64,000 bases of DNA from AP-15 sp963735445 (GCA_963735445.1 CAVTLC010000004.1:1-64000), one strand, 5' to 3'; numbered from the stretch's first letter, positions 27,657-37,070 are shown. Notes: generated by a model not told the origin, from the letters alone. Numbers and translations: made by a program.

Positions 27657-30183
27657 TTGAGGCTTGCGGCGTCCGTTACGATTTTGCTCGCCAGCCTGGC
27701 TCATGCGGCGATGGCCGATCGATTATCGCTGCCAGCCGTGGTCGAGCGGGATCGCCCAATTACAGTCAGCTACCAGTTTGACCAGCCAAGGACTGGGCGT
27801 GGCGACCTGGAGATCGAGTGGACGGATGCCACGGGTCGTGAAGTCGAACACCGCCATATCCCCCTGACACTCGCGCGCTCCTCAGCAATATCCTTTCAGC
27901 TGGATATGCGTCGCGCAGTTGCGGTCGAAAATCGGCTCGTTGCACGCCTTCGGCTCGACGGTGGCGGGTCGCCGGGGCCGCTCCAAAACGAGGCGAGCGC
28001 ATCATTTGCTGCCGCCCCACGCGATGATCCTTGGCGCGATTATCAGATCATCATGTGGCAGGACCAGACGCCGGCCGGATACGCCAGGTTGAAACAACTG
28101 GGTATCACCGGCGGGATGGTGATGGTGCAGGATTACCAGCAACACGGATCATACAACGCTGATCAGCTCAAAGCTTTACTGGATCAAGATCTGGGATTTT
28201 ATCTGGAGAATATTGCGACTGACTTTTATTCTCCTTACCATAGGTGGTTCTCGAACCATCCGGTAAACTGGAAATTTCTCGAGGTCGAGCAAATCCACCG
28301 GGAGAATCCGGGCGATATCAGGGCATATATTCGTCAGCCCAGTCTTTCCGATCCCGAATGGCTGACGATGGTGCAAAGCCGGCTGACGCAAGACGTACGA
28401 ATGCTGCGTCCGTATCGGCCGCTCTATTACGATCTGGGGGACGAGACCGGCATCGCCGATCTCGGCGCGTTTTGGGACTTCGACTTCTCCGAGCCATCCC
28501 TCCGCGCGATGCGGGTTTGGCTAAGGGAAATTTATGGCGGTTTGGACGCGCTTAATCGGGAATGGGGAACCCAGTTTCAGCGCTGGGCCGACGTAATCCC
28601 GCCGACGACCGCGCAAACGATTGCGCGGCCGGACGAAAACTTTTCGGCTTGGGCCGACTTTAAGGAATGGATGGACATCGCCTTCGCCCGCGCCCTCGCG
28701 GGCGGCACTACGGCCGTGCATGCCGCCGATCCCCACGCCTTGGCGGCGATCGAGGGCGCCCAAGCCCCGGGCTGGGGCGGTTATGATTATGCCCACCTCG
28801 CGCACAGCGTCGATCTGATCGAGCCTCTACGATCTCGGTCCCAACCCCAACATCGAGATGTTGCGCTCGATCAATCCGCAGCTTGTCATGTTGACAACGT
28901 CCTTTGGCGGCGGGCCGCTCGAAACCTACCGCACCTGGCGCCGATTATTGCGCGGAACACGCGGGTCGATCTTGTGGGATCCGGAGAACGGCTTTGTCGG
29001 CAAAGACGGCAAACTCGGCGACCGAGGCCGCGAAGCCGCCCCCGCTTTCGCCGAGATCCGCCGTGGTCTCGGGGCATTGTTGATCAACAGCCGGCGGCAT
29101 ATCGACCCGATCGGAGTCCTTTATTCGCCGGCGAGCATGCGGGTGCAGTGGATGCTCGACCAGCGCGATGCGAGGTCGAATGCAGCGCCAGCGGCCCAGG
29201 CTGCGGAGCTCGCTCAGCGGCTATCGTCTCGCAACTTTGTCCGTGCGGCCCAGCATTTGGGGCTGGAGCCGCGTTTCCTCACAGACGAGGCGATCACCAA
29301 TGGCGAGCTGCACCGCAGCAGGTTGCGCGCGCTGATGCTGCCCTGCGCGATCGCTTTGTCGCGACGCGAAGCAAGCGAGATTGCGGGATTTATCGCGCGC
29401 GGAGGCGTGGTCTTTTCCGATGGCGAACCGGGGCTGTTCGATGAACACGGCCGCAAGACGGAAAAGCCGCTGCTCTCGGCGATCTTCACAGCACCACCCG
29501 GCGGCGCACGCGCCCGCTTTGTCTATGGAAAAGGAAGAGCCGTCTATGCCGGTTTCACCGGCGCCGACGAAAAGGCAAACTCTCAGCGCGCGACGGAGCT
29601 ACTGACCGAGGCCGGGGTCAGGCCGCCCTTCCCGGTCACGCGCCAGAGTGGGGAGCGCGCGAGCGATATCGAGACGCATATTTTCGAGACCGGCGGGGTC
29701 ACGATGCTCGCTCTGCAGCGCGACTTTGCCCGAGGCGGCGCCAACGATCGGGAAACCGTGACCGTAACCCTGCCGCGCCATCTTTACATCTACGATCTGC
29801 GAGCCCGCAGCACCCTCGGCGAGACCGATCGGGTGGTGATCGATGTCGGGTCCGACGAGCCGGCGATATTGGGCTTATCGGCAAAGCCGCTTGCCCCGCC
29901 CGCACTCGACGGGCCCGCCGCAGCACATCCCGGCGATACGATTCGATTTAGCATTGGGTCGCAATCTCCGGCGGCGCTGCGAGTTCTTCACATCGACGTC
30001 ATCGATCCGTCGGGCCGGGCCGTCCTAGCCTATTCGGGCAACATGCTCGTTGCGGGTGGTGCGGCGATAAAATCGCTGCCGCTCGCCCTTAACGATCAGC
30101 CCGGAAGGTGGAAAATTCAGGCGACCGATGTAGCGAGCGGCCAGACCAGCACCGCCGATCTGCAAGTCGAAGCGAGAGATTAG
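27657..30183 (+). CDS. Secreted GH42-like beta-galactosidase, frame break
   Basis: Exported glycoside hydrolase of ~840 residues. The start is TTG 27657 behind AGGGGGA (ATG 27636 is an alternative). The signal peptide is ASVTILLASLAHAAMA. The first third holds an Ig-like beta domain, then a (beta/alpha)8 barrel. GMVMVQDYQ, YYDLGDETGIAD (candidate catalytic Asp/Glu), FSAWADFKEWMD and SILWDPENGFVG match GH42-type enzymes. A glutamine-amidotransferase-like trimerisation domain and a final beta domain follow. A single shift at about 28816 separates the halves (27657-28815; resumes with LYDLGPNPNIEMLRS). Substrate is probably a galactoside, not tested. Confidence 0.8.
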
Positions 30184-30190
30184 CGAGAGA

Positions 30191-30889
30191 TCAGGCGGCG
30201 TCGACCAGCACCAGTTCGGCATCGTCGAGCGCGCGGATATGGAGTTCCGCCTCGTCGCGGATCGCCGCGCCGTCGCGCGCGTCGAGCTTGACGCCATTGA
30301 CTTCGACCGAACCCTTGGCCGGCACCAAATAGCCGTGGCGCTCGCGCCCAAGCCGGTAATCGATGGCTTCGCCGGTGTGCAACGTGGCGCCCAGCACCCG
30401 GGCGTCGGTACGGATCGGCAATGCTTCGCCGTCGCCCTCAAAGCCGCTCGCCAATGGCACAAACCGCCCGGACCGCTCGCCCTTGGGAAAGGGCCGCGTG
30501 CCCCAGCTCGGGGCCTCGCCACGCCGGGTCGGCAGGATCCAGATCTGGAACAGCTTGGTCGTTTCGGGTTCCAGATTGTACTCGGAGTGCCGGATACCGG
30601 TGCCGGCGCTCATCACCTGGACGTCGCCGGCCTCGGTGCGGCCCTTGTTGCCGAGACTGTCCTGATGCGTCACCGCCCCTTCGGTGACGTAGGTGATGAT
30701 TTCCATATCGGCATGCGGATGCGGCGGAAAGCCGGTATCGGGCGCGATTTCATCATCGTTCCACACCCGCAGCCGGCCCCAGTTCATCCGCTCCGGGTCC
30801 TGGTAATCGGCAAACGAAAAATGATGCTTGGTGGCGAGCCAGCCATGGTTGGCGCCGCCAAGTCTGGCAAAAGGTCTCTTTTCGATCAT
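30191..30889 (-). CDS. Pirin family protein
   Basis: Bicupin of 232 residues. The start ATG 30889 has AGGAAAACCC upstream. The N-terminus has FADYQDPERMNWGRLRVWNDD, then the metal-binding motif PPHPHADMEIITYV with the expected His residues. A GDVQVMSAGTGIRHSEYN segment and the second cupin with LVPAKGSVEVNG follow. Pirins may act as quercetinases or redox sensors; which applies here is not visible. It converges with the glycosidase gene. Confidence 0.93.
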   Translation of the reverse strand: MIEKRPFARLGGANHGWLATKHHFSFADYQDPERMNWGRLRVWNDDEIAPDTGFPPHPHADMEIITYVTEGAVTHQDSLGNKGRTEAGDVQVMSAGTGIRHSEYNLEPETTKLFQIWILPTRRGEAPSWGTRPFPKGERSGRFVPLASGFEGDGEALPIRTDARVLGATLHTGEAIDYRLGRERHGYLVPAKGSVEVNGVKLDARDGAAIRDEAELHIRALDDAELVLVDAA

Positions 30890-31008
30890 CTGGGTTTTCC
30901 TGCTAGCAAGGCGAAGTCCCGCCTCGTCGATCGCCATCAGATTGGGGTATTCTTTGGAAATAAAAGAGCCGCAAATCTGCCCTTACTTTGCCGCAGAGTA
31001 GATCAGGC

Positions 31009-32011
31009 TCAGGGGACTAGCAGGATCTTGCCGATATGTTGGCTCGACTCCATCAGACGATGGGCCTCAGCGGCTTGCGCCAGCGGGAATTGCTTGTAGG
31101 TGAAGGTGCGCAATTTGCCCTGGCCCCATAATGGCCAGACCTTTGCCCTGAGTGCGGCGACGATCGCCGCCTTCTCCGCGATCGGTCGCGGCCGCAGGGT
31201 CGATCCGGTGACGGTCAGGTGCTTGCGCTGGATCAGCCCGAAATCGGCTTCGACTTTGGTCCCGCGCATCAAGGCCACAAAACACAGCCGTCCTTCCGGC
31301 GCCAACAGGTCGAGTTCGCGCGGGATGTAATCGCCGCCCACCATGTCGAAGATCGCGTCGACGCCCCGGCCCTTGGTGTATTCCTTGCCGATCTTTACAA
31401 AATCCTGGGTCCGGTAATTGATCGCGACATCGGCGCCGTAATCGACGCAAGCGCGGCATTTTTCGTCGGAGCCGGCGGTGGTCAGCACAGTGGCGCCAAA
31501 CGCCTTGGCGAGCTGGATCGCAGTCATGCCGATGCCGCTCGATCCGCCCTGCTGCAGAAACACTTCGCCCGATCGCAGGTGAATCCGATCGAAGACGTTG
31601 GTCCAGACCGTGCAAAAGGTCTCGGGCAAACCGCCGGCATCGATCACGCTGACCCCATCGGGCACCGGCAGGCACTGCACCGCCGGGGCCGCAGCGTATT
31701 CGCTGTAACCGTCGCCGATCATCAAGGCGCAGACCTGATCGCCTTCACGCCATTGCGAGACGCCTTCGCCCGAGTTTGACGACGGTGCCCGAGCATTCGA
31801 GCCCCGGGATGTCCGGTGCCCCAGGCGGCATCGGGTAGCGCCCCATGCGCTGCAGGCAATCGGCGCGGTTGACCCCGGCAGCGGCGATCCGGATCAGCAC
31901 TTCGCCCGCTTTCGGCTCGGGCACCGGCCGGATCGCCGGCACCAGCACCTCCGGCCCGCCCGGCTCTCTGATCTCGATCACGGTCTGCATCGCAGGAATA
32001 TTGGCAAGCAT
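31009..32011 (-). CDS. NAD(P)H:quinone oxidoreductase (PIG3-like), frame break
   Basis: MDR enzyme of about 334 residues. The start is ATG 32011 after AGGGAGCCTG. N-terminal IREPGGPEVLVP, AGVNRADCLQRMGRYP and PDIPGLECSG fit PIG3/QOR proteins. GEVFLQQGGSSGIGMTAIQLAKAFGA is the cofactor site. Near 31770 one base breaks the frame: the first half ends falsely at 31745, and the second half resumes with MIGDGYSEYAAAP. The joined length equals the family length, so the break is probably a base error. A second member is at 8915-9907. Confidence 0.88.
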
Positions 32012-32156
32012 GATCAGGCTCCCTGTTCGGGCAGTTGGTGTTCGCACGTTATCGGGCAGCTTCTCGGCAGTCGAGAATGTGGGCGCTCGGGAGCGACATC
32101 CCGCGGTTTCCGTTCTCGCGAATTTGTGCTCCGGCTTGCCGTCTCCGCCGAAAGGT

Positions 32157-32175
32157 TATACGTACATTATACGTA
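32157..32175. promoter_or_regulatory. Repeated TATACGTA sites, probable toxin-antitoxin operator
   Basis: TATACGTA occurs at 32157-32164 and again at 32168-32175, an 11-bp (one helical turn) spacing, 12 bp before the antitoxin start. Each contains the palindrome TACGTA. Toxin-antitoxin operons are usually autorepressed by the antitoxin at such sites, so this is the likely operator and may overlap the -10 element. Confidence 0.55.
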
Positions 32176-32187
32176 TTGGATGAGAGC

Positions 32188-32418
32188 ATGTCGAAAAAGC
32201 TGACCATCACCGTCGATGATGAGGTGTATGCCGGGCTTCACACCGTCATCGGACGGCGGCGCATCAGTCGCTTCCTGAACGACCTCGCGCGCCCACACGT
32301 CCTGCGGGCCGACCTAACCGAGGGCTACAGGGCGATGGCGGCGGACGAGGAGCGGGAGCGCGAAGCCGCTGAATGGGTCGAAAACCTGTGCGGGGACATA
32401 GCCGATGAGCCCAGATAG
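32188..32418 (+). CDS. MazE-type antitoxin
   Basis: A 76-residue protein starting MSKKLTITVDDEVYAGL, with a ribbon-helix-like start and GRRRISRFLNDLAR. The C-terminus is acidic (AADEEREREAAEWVENL), as in antitoxins that wrap the toxin. It overlaps the next gene by 14 bp. Direct TATACGTA repeats precede it. Family membership is inferred from partner, size and position. Confidence 0.85.
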   Translation: MSKKLTITVDDEVYAGLHTVIGRRRISRFLNDLARPHVLRADLTEGYRAMAADEEREREAAEWVENLCGDIADEPR

Positions 32419-32743
32419 CCCACCGCAACGCGGTGAGGTTTGGTGGGTGGCGTTCGACCCCTCGGTCGGGGGCGAAATCCGCAAAACGCGGCCGGCTGTT
32501 GTGGTCAGCAACGACATCGCCAACCGTGAGCTGAACCGGGTGCAAGTGGTTCCCCTGACCAGCAATGTCGCGCGACTCTACCCTTCTGAAGCACTGGTCA
32601 AGCTGCGAGGCGGACAGCGCAAGGCGATGGCGGATCAAATCAGCACGATCAGCAAGCTGCGCTTGCGGGATCGAGCCGGGCGCCTCAATGGCGACGACAT
32701 GCTGGCGGTCGAACGCGCAATATGCCTCCAGCTTGGGCTTTAG
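32405..32743 (+). CDS. MazF/PemK family mRNA interferase toxin
   Basis: A 112-residue endoribonuclease toxin. PQRGEVWWVAFDPSVGGEIRKTRPAVVVSND holds the conserved GEVW and the catalytic Arg-x-x-Arg-Pro region. VQVVPLTSN follows with the catalytic Thr/Ser, and later ADQISTISKLRL. It would cleave mRNA when freed from the antitoxin. The pair forms a compact operon that is followed at 42 bp by an SDR gene. Confidence 0.95.
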   Translation: MSPDSPPQRGEVWWVAFDPSVGGEIRKTRPAVVVSNDIANRELNRVQVVPLTSNVARLYPSEALVKLRGGQRKAMADQISTISKLRLRDRAGRLNGDDMLAVERAICLQLGL

Positions 32744-32785
32744 GGTCGCAAGGACGACCGACGCAACGTAAGTGGGAGGAGAAAG

Positions 32786-33568
32786 ATGGCGGATTTGCAG
32801 GACAAGGTCGTGCTGGTGACCGGGGCGGGCGCCGGGATCGGACGCGCGACGGCGCTCGCAATGGCGGCGGCGGGCGCAGCGGTGGCGGCGGCCGACATCG
32901 ATCTCGCCGCGGCGCAGCGCACCGCCGTCGAGGCCGCCGGCAACAACCGGCGGGCGATCGCGATCGAGGCCGATTGCGGCGATGTCGCCAGCATCGACGC
33001 GATGGTGGCGCGCACCATCGCCGAACTCGGCCGGCTCGACGTCATCGTCAACAATGCCGGGGTCACGCGCTATGCCGAAATCATGGATCTGACCGAAGCC
33101 GATTGGGACCGTATCCACCGGGTCAACGCCAAGGGCGTGTTCTTTTGCCTGCAGCGCGCGGCGCGTGAGATGATCAAGCAGGGCGGCGGGCGCATCATCA
33201 ACATCGCCTCGATTTCCGGCCGCGGCTATGCCGGCGCCTCGAACGCCGCCTATGCCGCGAGCAAGGGCGCGGTCATCGCCCTGACCAAGACGGCGGCGCA
33301 ACAACTCGGCCGCCACAACATCAATGTCAACGCGATCTGCCCCGGCGTCACCCGCACCGAACTCGGCGCCCGCAACGCGGTCGCGCGCGCCGCCGAGCGC
33401 GGTCTCAGCGTCGCCGAATTACAGGCCGAGCAGGAGGCGGTGATCCCGATCCGCCGCGCCAACCTGCCCGAGGACATCGCCGCGATGGCGGTGTTTCTCG
33501 CTTCGCCGGGGGCGCGCAATATCACCGGCCAATCCTACAATGTCGATGGCGGTCTGGTGCCGAGCTGA
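32786..33568 (+). CDS. SDR family oxidoreductase
   Basis: Short-chain dehydrogenase of 260 residues behind GGGAGGAGAAAG. The cofactor site TGAGAGIGR is at the N-terminus. NNAGV, the catalytic SISGRGYAGASNAAYAASKGA with Ser-Tyr-x-x-x-Lys, and the C-terminal ITGQSYNVDGGLVPS are classical. An Asp after the second strand (ADIDLAAA) favours NAD over NADP. It is probably a hydroxyacyl or sugar-alcohol dehydrogenase; substrate unknown. The frame is intact. Confidence 0.93.
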   Translation: MADLQDKVVLVTGAGAGIGRATALAMAAAGAAVAAADIDLAAAQRTAVEAAGNNRRAIAIEADCGDVASIDAMVARTIAELGRLDVIVNNAGVTRYAEIMDLTEADWDRIHRVNAKGVFFCLQRAAREMIKQGGGRIINIASISGRGYAGASNAAYAASKGAVIALTKTAAQQLGRHNINVNAICPGVTRTELGARNAVARAAERGLSVAELQAEQEAVIPIRRANLPEDIAAMAVFLASPGARNITGQSYNVDGGLVPS

Positions 33569-33634
33569 CGGGCCGCATCCTGTGCTTCGTGCTTGATCGC
33601 CGCGTCACCCGCCATCAGGGGGCTGCTGCAACCG

Positions 33635-34906
33635 ATGAGCCGGCGCGGCTTGCCATCGGTATTAAGCCGACGCTTGCCGTTTTTCTACGGCTGGGTGGTT
33701 CTGGCGTGTTTGTGTTGCGCCGGGTTCGCGCGCCAGGGCGGCGCCACCGCAACCTTCTCGGTCTTTGTCGAACCGCTGACCCGCGAGTTCGGCTGGTCGC
33801 GCACGGCCATCTCGGGCGCGGCCTCGCTCGGCGGCGTGCTTGCCGCGTTGCTGTCGCCGCTGATCGGCCCGCTGCTCGACCGCCACGGCTCGCGCGTCGC
33901 ACTGTGCCTTGCGGTGCTCGGCACCGGAATAGCGGCCTTGCTGCTGTCGCTGAGCCAGTCCCTGCTCGTCTTCTATCTGCTGTTCTGTATTGCCCGGCTG
34001 AACTGGGCCAGTCCTTTTGAGCTCGGCATTTACAGCGCTTTGAATAATTGGTTTGTGGCGCGGCGCCCGCTGGCGAATTCGATCGCAACGATCGCCCAGA
34101 TGGCGGGCTTGATGGCGATGCCGCTGATTGCCCAACTGGCGATGCGCGGCCACGACTGGCGCGCCGGCTGGATTGCGATCGGGGTGACGGTGCTGAGCGT
34201 CGGCTTTACGCCGGTTTGGCTGCTGCTCGTCCGCCGACCGGAGGACCTCGGGCTGTTGCCGGACAACGCCGCCGCCCCCAGAGGCGAAACACGCGGCCCT
34301 GTGGCGGCATTTCTCGAACCCGCTTTCTCGCGCCGGCAAGCGGTCCGCACCTCCGCGTTCTGGCTGCTGCTGAGCTACACGGTCCTGGTCTATCCGGTCC
34401 AGGCCGGCGTCAGCCTGCACCAGGCGGCCAACCTGACAGAGCATGGCATCTCACCGACAATGGCGGCATCGACCGTCAGCCTGTTTTCGCTGATGTCCGG
34501 GGTCGCCAGCGCGCTGTGCGGGTTGATGCCGCGACGGCTGCCGATCCGCTATCCGATGGCTGTTGGCGGGGTCTTTCTAACGATCGGCTGTCTGGCGATG
34601 ATCGACATCGCCTCAACCCGCCAAGGACTGGTCGCCGCGGCCTTGTTTGGGTTCGGCATCGGCGGCATGCTGACCCTGCTGCCGATCGCCTGGGCCGATT
34701 ACTTTGGCCGGGCAAATTACGGTGCAATACGCGGGCTCGCGCTGTCGGCGCAGGTCGTTGCACAAGCGACCGGCCCGATCTTATCCGGCGCGCTGCACGA
34801 CTGGACAGGCGGCTATACCCGCTCGCTCGAATGCTTTGCCGCGTTGTCGGCAGTGAGCATACTCGCCGCCCTAGCCGCTCACCGGCCGAGCATCGCCGCG
34901 AGCTAA
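33635..34906 (+). CDS. MFS transporter (monocarboxylate-like)
   Basis: Major facilitator protein of ~423 residues with 12 predicted helices. FYGWVVLACLCCAGFARQGGATATFSVFVEPLTREFGWSR is the oxalate/monocarboxylate-type first helix pair. LIGPLLDRHGSR is the loop 2-3 signature. The later PIAWADYFGRANYGAIRGL is the standard 10-11 loop. The start is ATG 33635 (TTG 33593 gives 14 extra residues). It follows the SDR by 66 bp, consistent with co-transcription and uptake of the SDR substrate. Confidence 0.9.
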   Translation: MSRRGLPSVLSRRLPFFYGWVVLACLCCAGFARQGGATATFSVFVEPLTREFGWSRTAISGAASLGGVLAALLSPLIGPLLDRHGSRVALCLAVLGTGIAALLLSLSQSLLVFYLLFCIARLNWASPFELGIYSALNNWFVARRPLANSIATIAQMAGLMAMPLIAQLAMRGHDWRAGWIAIGVTVLSVGFTPVWLLLVRRPEDLGLLPDNAAAPRGETRGPVAAFLEPAFSRRQAVRTSAFWLLLSYTVLVYPVQAGVSLHQAANLTEHGISPTMAASTVSLFSLMSGVASALCGLMPRRLPIRYPMAVGGVFLTIGCLAMIDIASTRQGLVAAALFGFGIGGMLTLLPIAWADYFGRANYGAIRGLALSAQVVAQATGPILSGALHDWTGGYTRSLECFAALSAVSILAALAAHRPSIAAS

Positions 34907-34926
34907 CACGGTGATCTTCGCGCGAC

Positions 34927-35550
34927 TCAGTCCCGTCGCGCCGCACCCGCCTTTTCTAGCAATTCCGCCAGCACCTCGTATGGCTGGGCGCCGACCACCC
35001 CATAGCGAGCGGCGACAAAGGTCGGGACACCGGTGACGCCATAGGCGTGCGATTTCTCCCAGTCGGCGTCGACCGCGTCCTTGAACCGCCGCTCGGCCAG
35101 GACTGCCCGCGCTTCATCGGCCGGCAGCCCTACGGATTGCGCGATCTCGACCAGAATTTCGGGGTCGCCAATATTGCGGTTGTCGACAAAGTAGGCCCGA
35201 TAGAGAGCGTCGTGGAGCGCCTCGCCGCCCGTCTGGGTATCGGCCCATTTGCCTAATTCCTGGGCCAATCGGCTGTTGTAGGTGTGGGTCCGCCGGCCGT
35301 AAGGAAGCCCTTCGGCATCCATCAGGCCTTTCATGCGGGCATACATCGCCTCGGGGTCGACATTGCGCCCGGCATATAGCTCCGCCATCGAGCGCCCCTC
35401 GAGCGGGGTCTCGGGATGCAGCGGAAAATGAACCAGCTTGGTTTCGACTTCGAATGCCTGCTTCAGCTTTTCAATACGCACGGTACTGAGATAGCACCAG
35501 GGTCAGACGTAGTCGGTAAAGATCTCCAGCGTAAGCGGCGTCGCCATCAT
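34927..35550 (-). CDS. DsbA/FrnE-like thiol oxidoreductase, candidate selenoprotein (TGA at residue 16)
   Basis: Thioredoxin-fold DsbA-family protein of 207 residues. The start ATG 35550 lies behind AGGAGG (ATG 35547 adjacent). The N-terminus translates MMATPLTLEIFTDYV, TGA, PWCYLSTVRIEK, and then runs in frame to 34927. FrnE-like proteins carry Cys-Pro-Trp-Cys at exactly this position, so the TGA (35503-35505) replaces the first active-site Cys. The frame is continuous on both sides, unlike the indel breaks elsewhere. A SECIS-like hairpin follows. The body has KRTHTYNSRLAQELG-type sequence and the cis-Pro loop GVTGVPTFV. If TGA is only a stop, the gene is dead, and a conventional caller would start at GTG 35484. 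Confidence 0.85.
35471..35489 (-). promoter_or_regulatory. SECIS-like hairpin downstream of TGA
   Basis: On the minus strand UCAGUAC pairs with GUAUUGA (7 bp, one G-U) around the loop CGUGC. G is the second loop base, and the loop starts 20 nt after the UGA. These meet the published bacterial SECIS rules (stem 4-16 bp, loop 3-14 nt, G in the first two loop bases, 16-37 nt spacing). A competing hairpin GGTGCT/AGTACC exists. Short stems of this kind also arise by chance. Confidence 0.55.
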
Positions 35551-35757
35551 TAGTCCTCCTGGCATGACGATCGATTTAATTTAGGCTGAGCCGGTGCGCG
35601 GCGAAAGGCAAGCCGGATTTCCAACCCGAAGCGGCAACAGCACCACCGCGGTTCCCTATGGCTGGAGTCCATCCGACATATCAGGCAATCTCGATCGAAC
35701 AAGCGCCAGCTATCCGTGAATGCTAGAGTTGAGTTGAGTTGCAGGGAGGCAGACCTG

Positions 35758-36165
35758 ATGCCGACTTCTATCGAAGACAAGGACGCCATTCGTGAACTGA
35801 TGGCGGAATATTGCTTTCGCCTCGACGATGGGCGCTACGACGATATGGCGGCGTTGTTTACCGAGGACGGCACCTGGGATACAGCCTTCGGCAAAGCGAC
35901 CGGCCGCGCCGAGATCGCCAAGCTTGCCGCCGACATTCGCTCTCGCGCCGGAGCCAATCGGCCGCGAGCGGCGCATCTGGTGACGAATATCGTGATTGCG
36001 CTCGACGGTGCGCATGCCCGGGTGCGTTCGAATTGGATCGTTATGCAGAACAGCCCCGACGGGCCAAAGATCGGCTCCGGCGGCGCCTATGCCGACGAAA
36101 TCGTGCAGCACGACGGGCAATGGTTGTTCCGCTACCGCAAGATCGATCGCTTCATCGCCGTTTGA
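35758..36165 (+). CDS. SnoaL-like / NTF2-fold protein
   Basis: A 135-residue polyketide-cyclase-like NTF2-fold protein. The ATG 35758 has AGGGAGG upstream. It starts with IEDKDAIRELMAEYCFRLDDGRYDDMAALFTEDGTW, the family hallmark, and continues AHLVTNIVIALDG to a final DGQWLFRYRKIDRFIA. These small proteins act as isomerases, dehydratases or ligand-binding proteins. There is no catalytic residue I can name with certainty. It diverges from the DsbA-like gene. Confidence 0.9.
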   Translation: MPTSIEDKDAIRELMAEYCFRLDDGRYDDMAALFTEDGTWDTAFGKATGRAEIAKLAADIRSRAGANRPRAAHLVTNIVIALDGAHARVRSNWIVMQNSPDGPKIGSGGAYADEIVQHDGQWLFRYRKIDRFIAV

Positions 36166-36215
36166 ACAAAGGGATCAGATCGCTCCGAATACCGCCAGCG
36201 GAGAAACGGAGTTAC

Positions 36216-36692
36216 CTATTCGGCGGGGCCGGATTGCAGCTGAATATAGTTCTCGATGCCGATCTTCGGGATCAGGTCGAGTTGCGTCTCGATAAAGTCG
36301 ACGTGATGTTCTTCGCCTTCGAGGATCTCGCTGAACAAATCGCGGGTCACGAAATCGCGCACGCTCTCGCAATAGGCGATCCCCTCGCGCAACGCGGGTA
36401 GTGCCTGTTGCTCGAGCTGCAAATCGCATTCGAGGAGTTCGCGCACATTCTCGCCAATCAGCAATTTGTCGAGATCCTGCAGATTGGGCAGCCCGTCGAG
36501 AAACAGAATGCGCTCAATCAGCCGATCGGCGTGCTTCATCTCATCGATCGACTCGGAATACTCATAAGCGCCGAGCTTGGTGACGCCCCAATGGCGCAGC
36601 ATTCGCGCGTGCAAGAAATATTGATTGATTGCCGTCAGCTCGTTTTTCAAGACCGCGTTCAAGTGTCGCAAAACGGTCGGATCACCGCGCAC
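36216..36692 (-). CDS. bfr: Bacterioferritin
   Basis: Iron-storage 24-mer subunit of 158 residues. The start GTG 36692 has GGGAGG before it. LNAVLKNELTAINQYFLHARML contains the ferroxidase Glu, and EYSESIDEMKHADRLIERILFLDG the Glu-x-x-His and haem-ligand Met region. LFSEILEGEEHHVDFIETQLDLI supplies the second Glu-x-x-His. It is next to its ferredoxin gene, the usual bfr-bfd pair for storing and releasing iron. Confidence 0.96.
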   Translation of the reverse strand: MRGDPTVLRHLNAVLKNELTAINQYFLHARMLRHWGVTKLGAYEYSESIDEMKHADRLIERILFLDGLPNLQDLDKLLIGENVRELLECDLQLEQQALPALREGIAYCESVRDFVTRDLFSEILEGEEHHVDFIETQLDLIPKIGIENYIQLQSGPAE

Positions 36693-36762
36693 CGTCGCCT
36701 CCCGCAGTCGTTCTGGGGCTTATTGTGGAGTGAAAACGCGCGCCGGCAAGATTGGCCCGAAG

Positions 36763-36963
36763 TCAACTGACTCCCGCCGCGACCGCCTCCGGCTGCGGCA
36801 AGTCGACAACTTGGCGCAGCATCTCGCGCACGAGAGGAACGCACTTCCCGCATTTTGGCTTGGTGCCGAGCGAGCGATAGATCATCGCGACGGTGTTGCA
36901 ATTACCTTGGGCTTGGGCGCGGACGTCACGATCGCTGATCCCGTTACAGACACACACGTACAT
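36763..36963 (-). CDS. bfd: Bacterioferritin-associated ferredoxin
   Basis: A [2Fe-2S] protein of 66 residues that donates electrons to bacterioferritin to mobilise iron. The four Cys ligands are in MYVCVCNGISD (C-x-C) and PKCGKCVPLV (C-x-x-C), spaced as in Bfd proteins. It sits 70 bp upstream of bfr on the same strand. A palindrome at 36995-37019 is a candidate iron-regulator site. Confidence 0.95.
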   Translation of the reverse strand: MYVCVCNGISDRDVRAQAQGNCNTVAMIYRSLGTKPKCGKCVPLVREMLRQVVDLPQPEAVAAGVS

Positions 36964-36994
36964 CCGCGCCTCTGTCTTTATTGCCTCCCAAATC

Positions 36995-37019
36995 TTGCGA
37001 AGTTGCGATTAATTCGCAA
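36995..37019. promoter_or_regulatory. Palindromic operator candidate upstream of bfd-bfr
   Basis: TTGCGA-TTAAT-TCGCAA at 37003-37019 with a further TTGCGAA at 36995-37001 in the A+T-rich leader, 32-56 bp before the bfd ATG. Three half-sites in this position suit a metal or Fe-S responsive repressor. Which regulator (Fur/Mur, Irr, RirA or IscR type) binds is not determined. Confidence 0.4.
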
Positions 37020-37070
37020 TAACCTCGGACGCATGGCTCCCTGCGCCTCGGCGCAGGGCTCGCCAAACGC

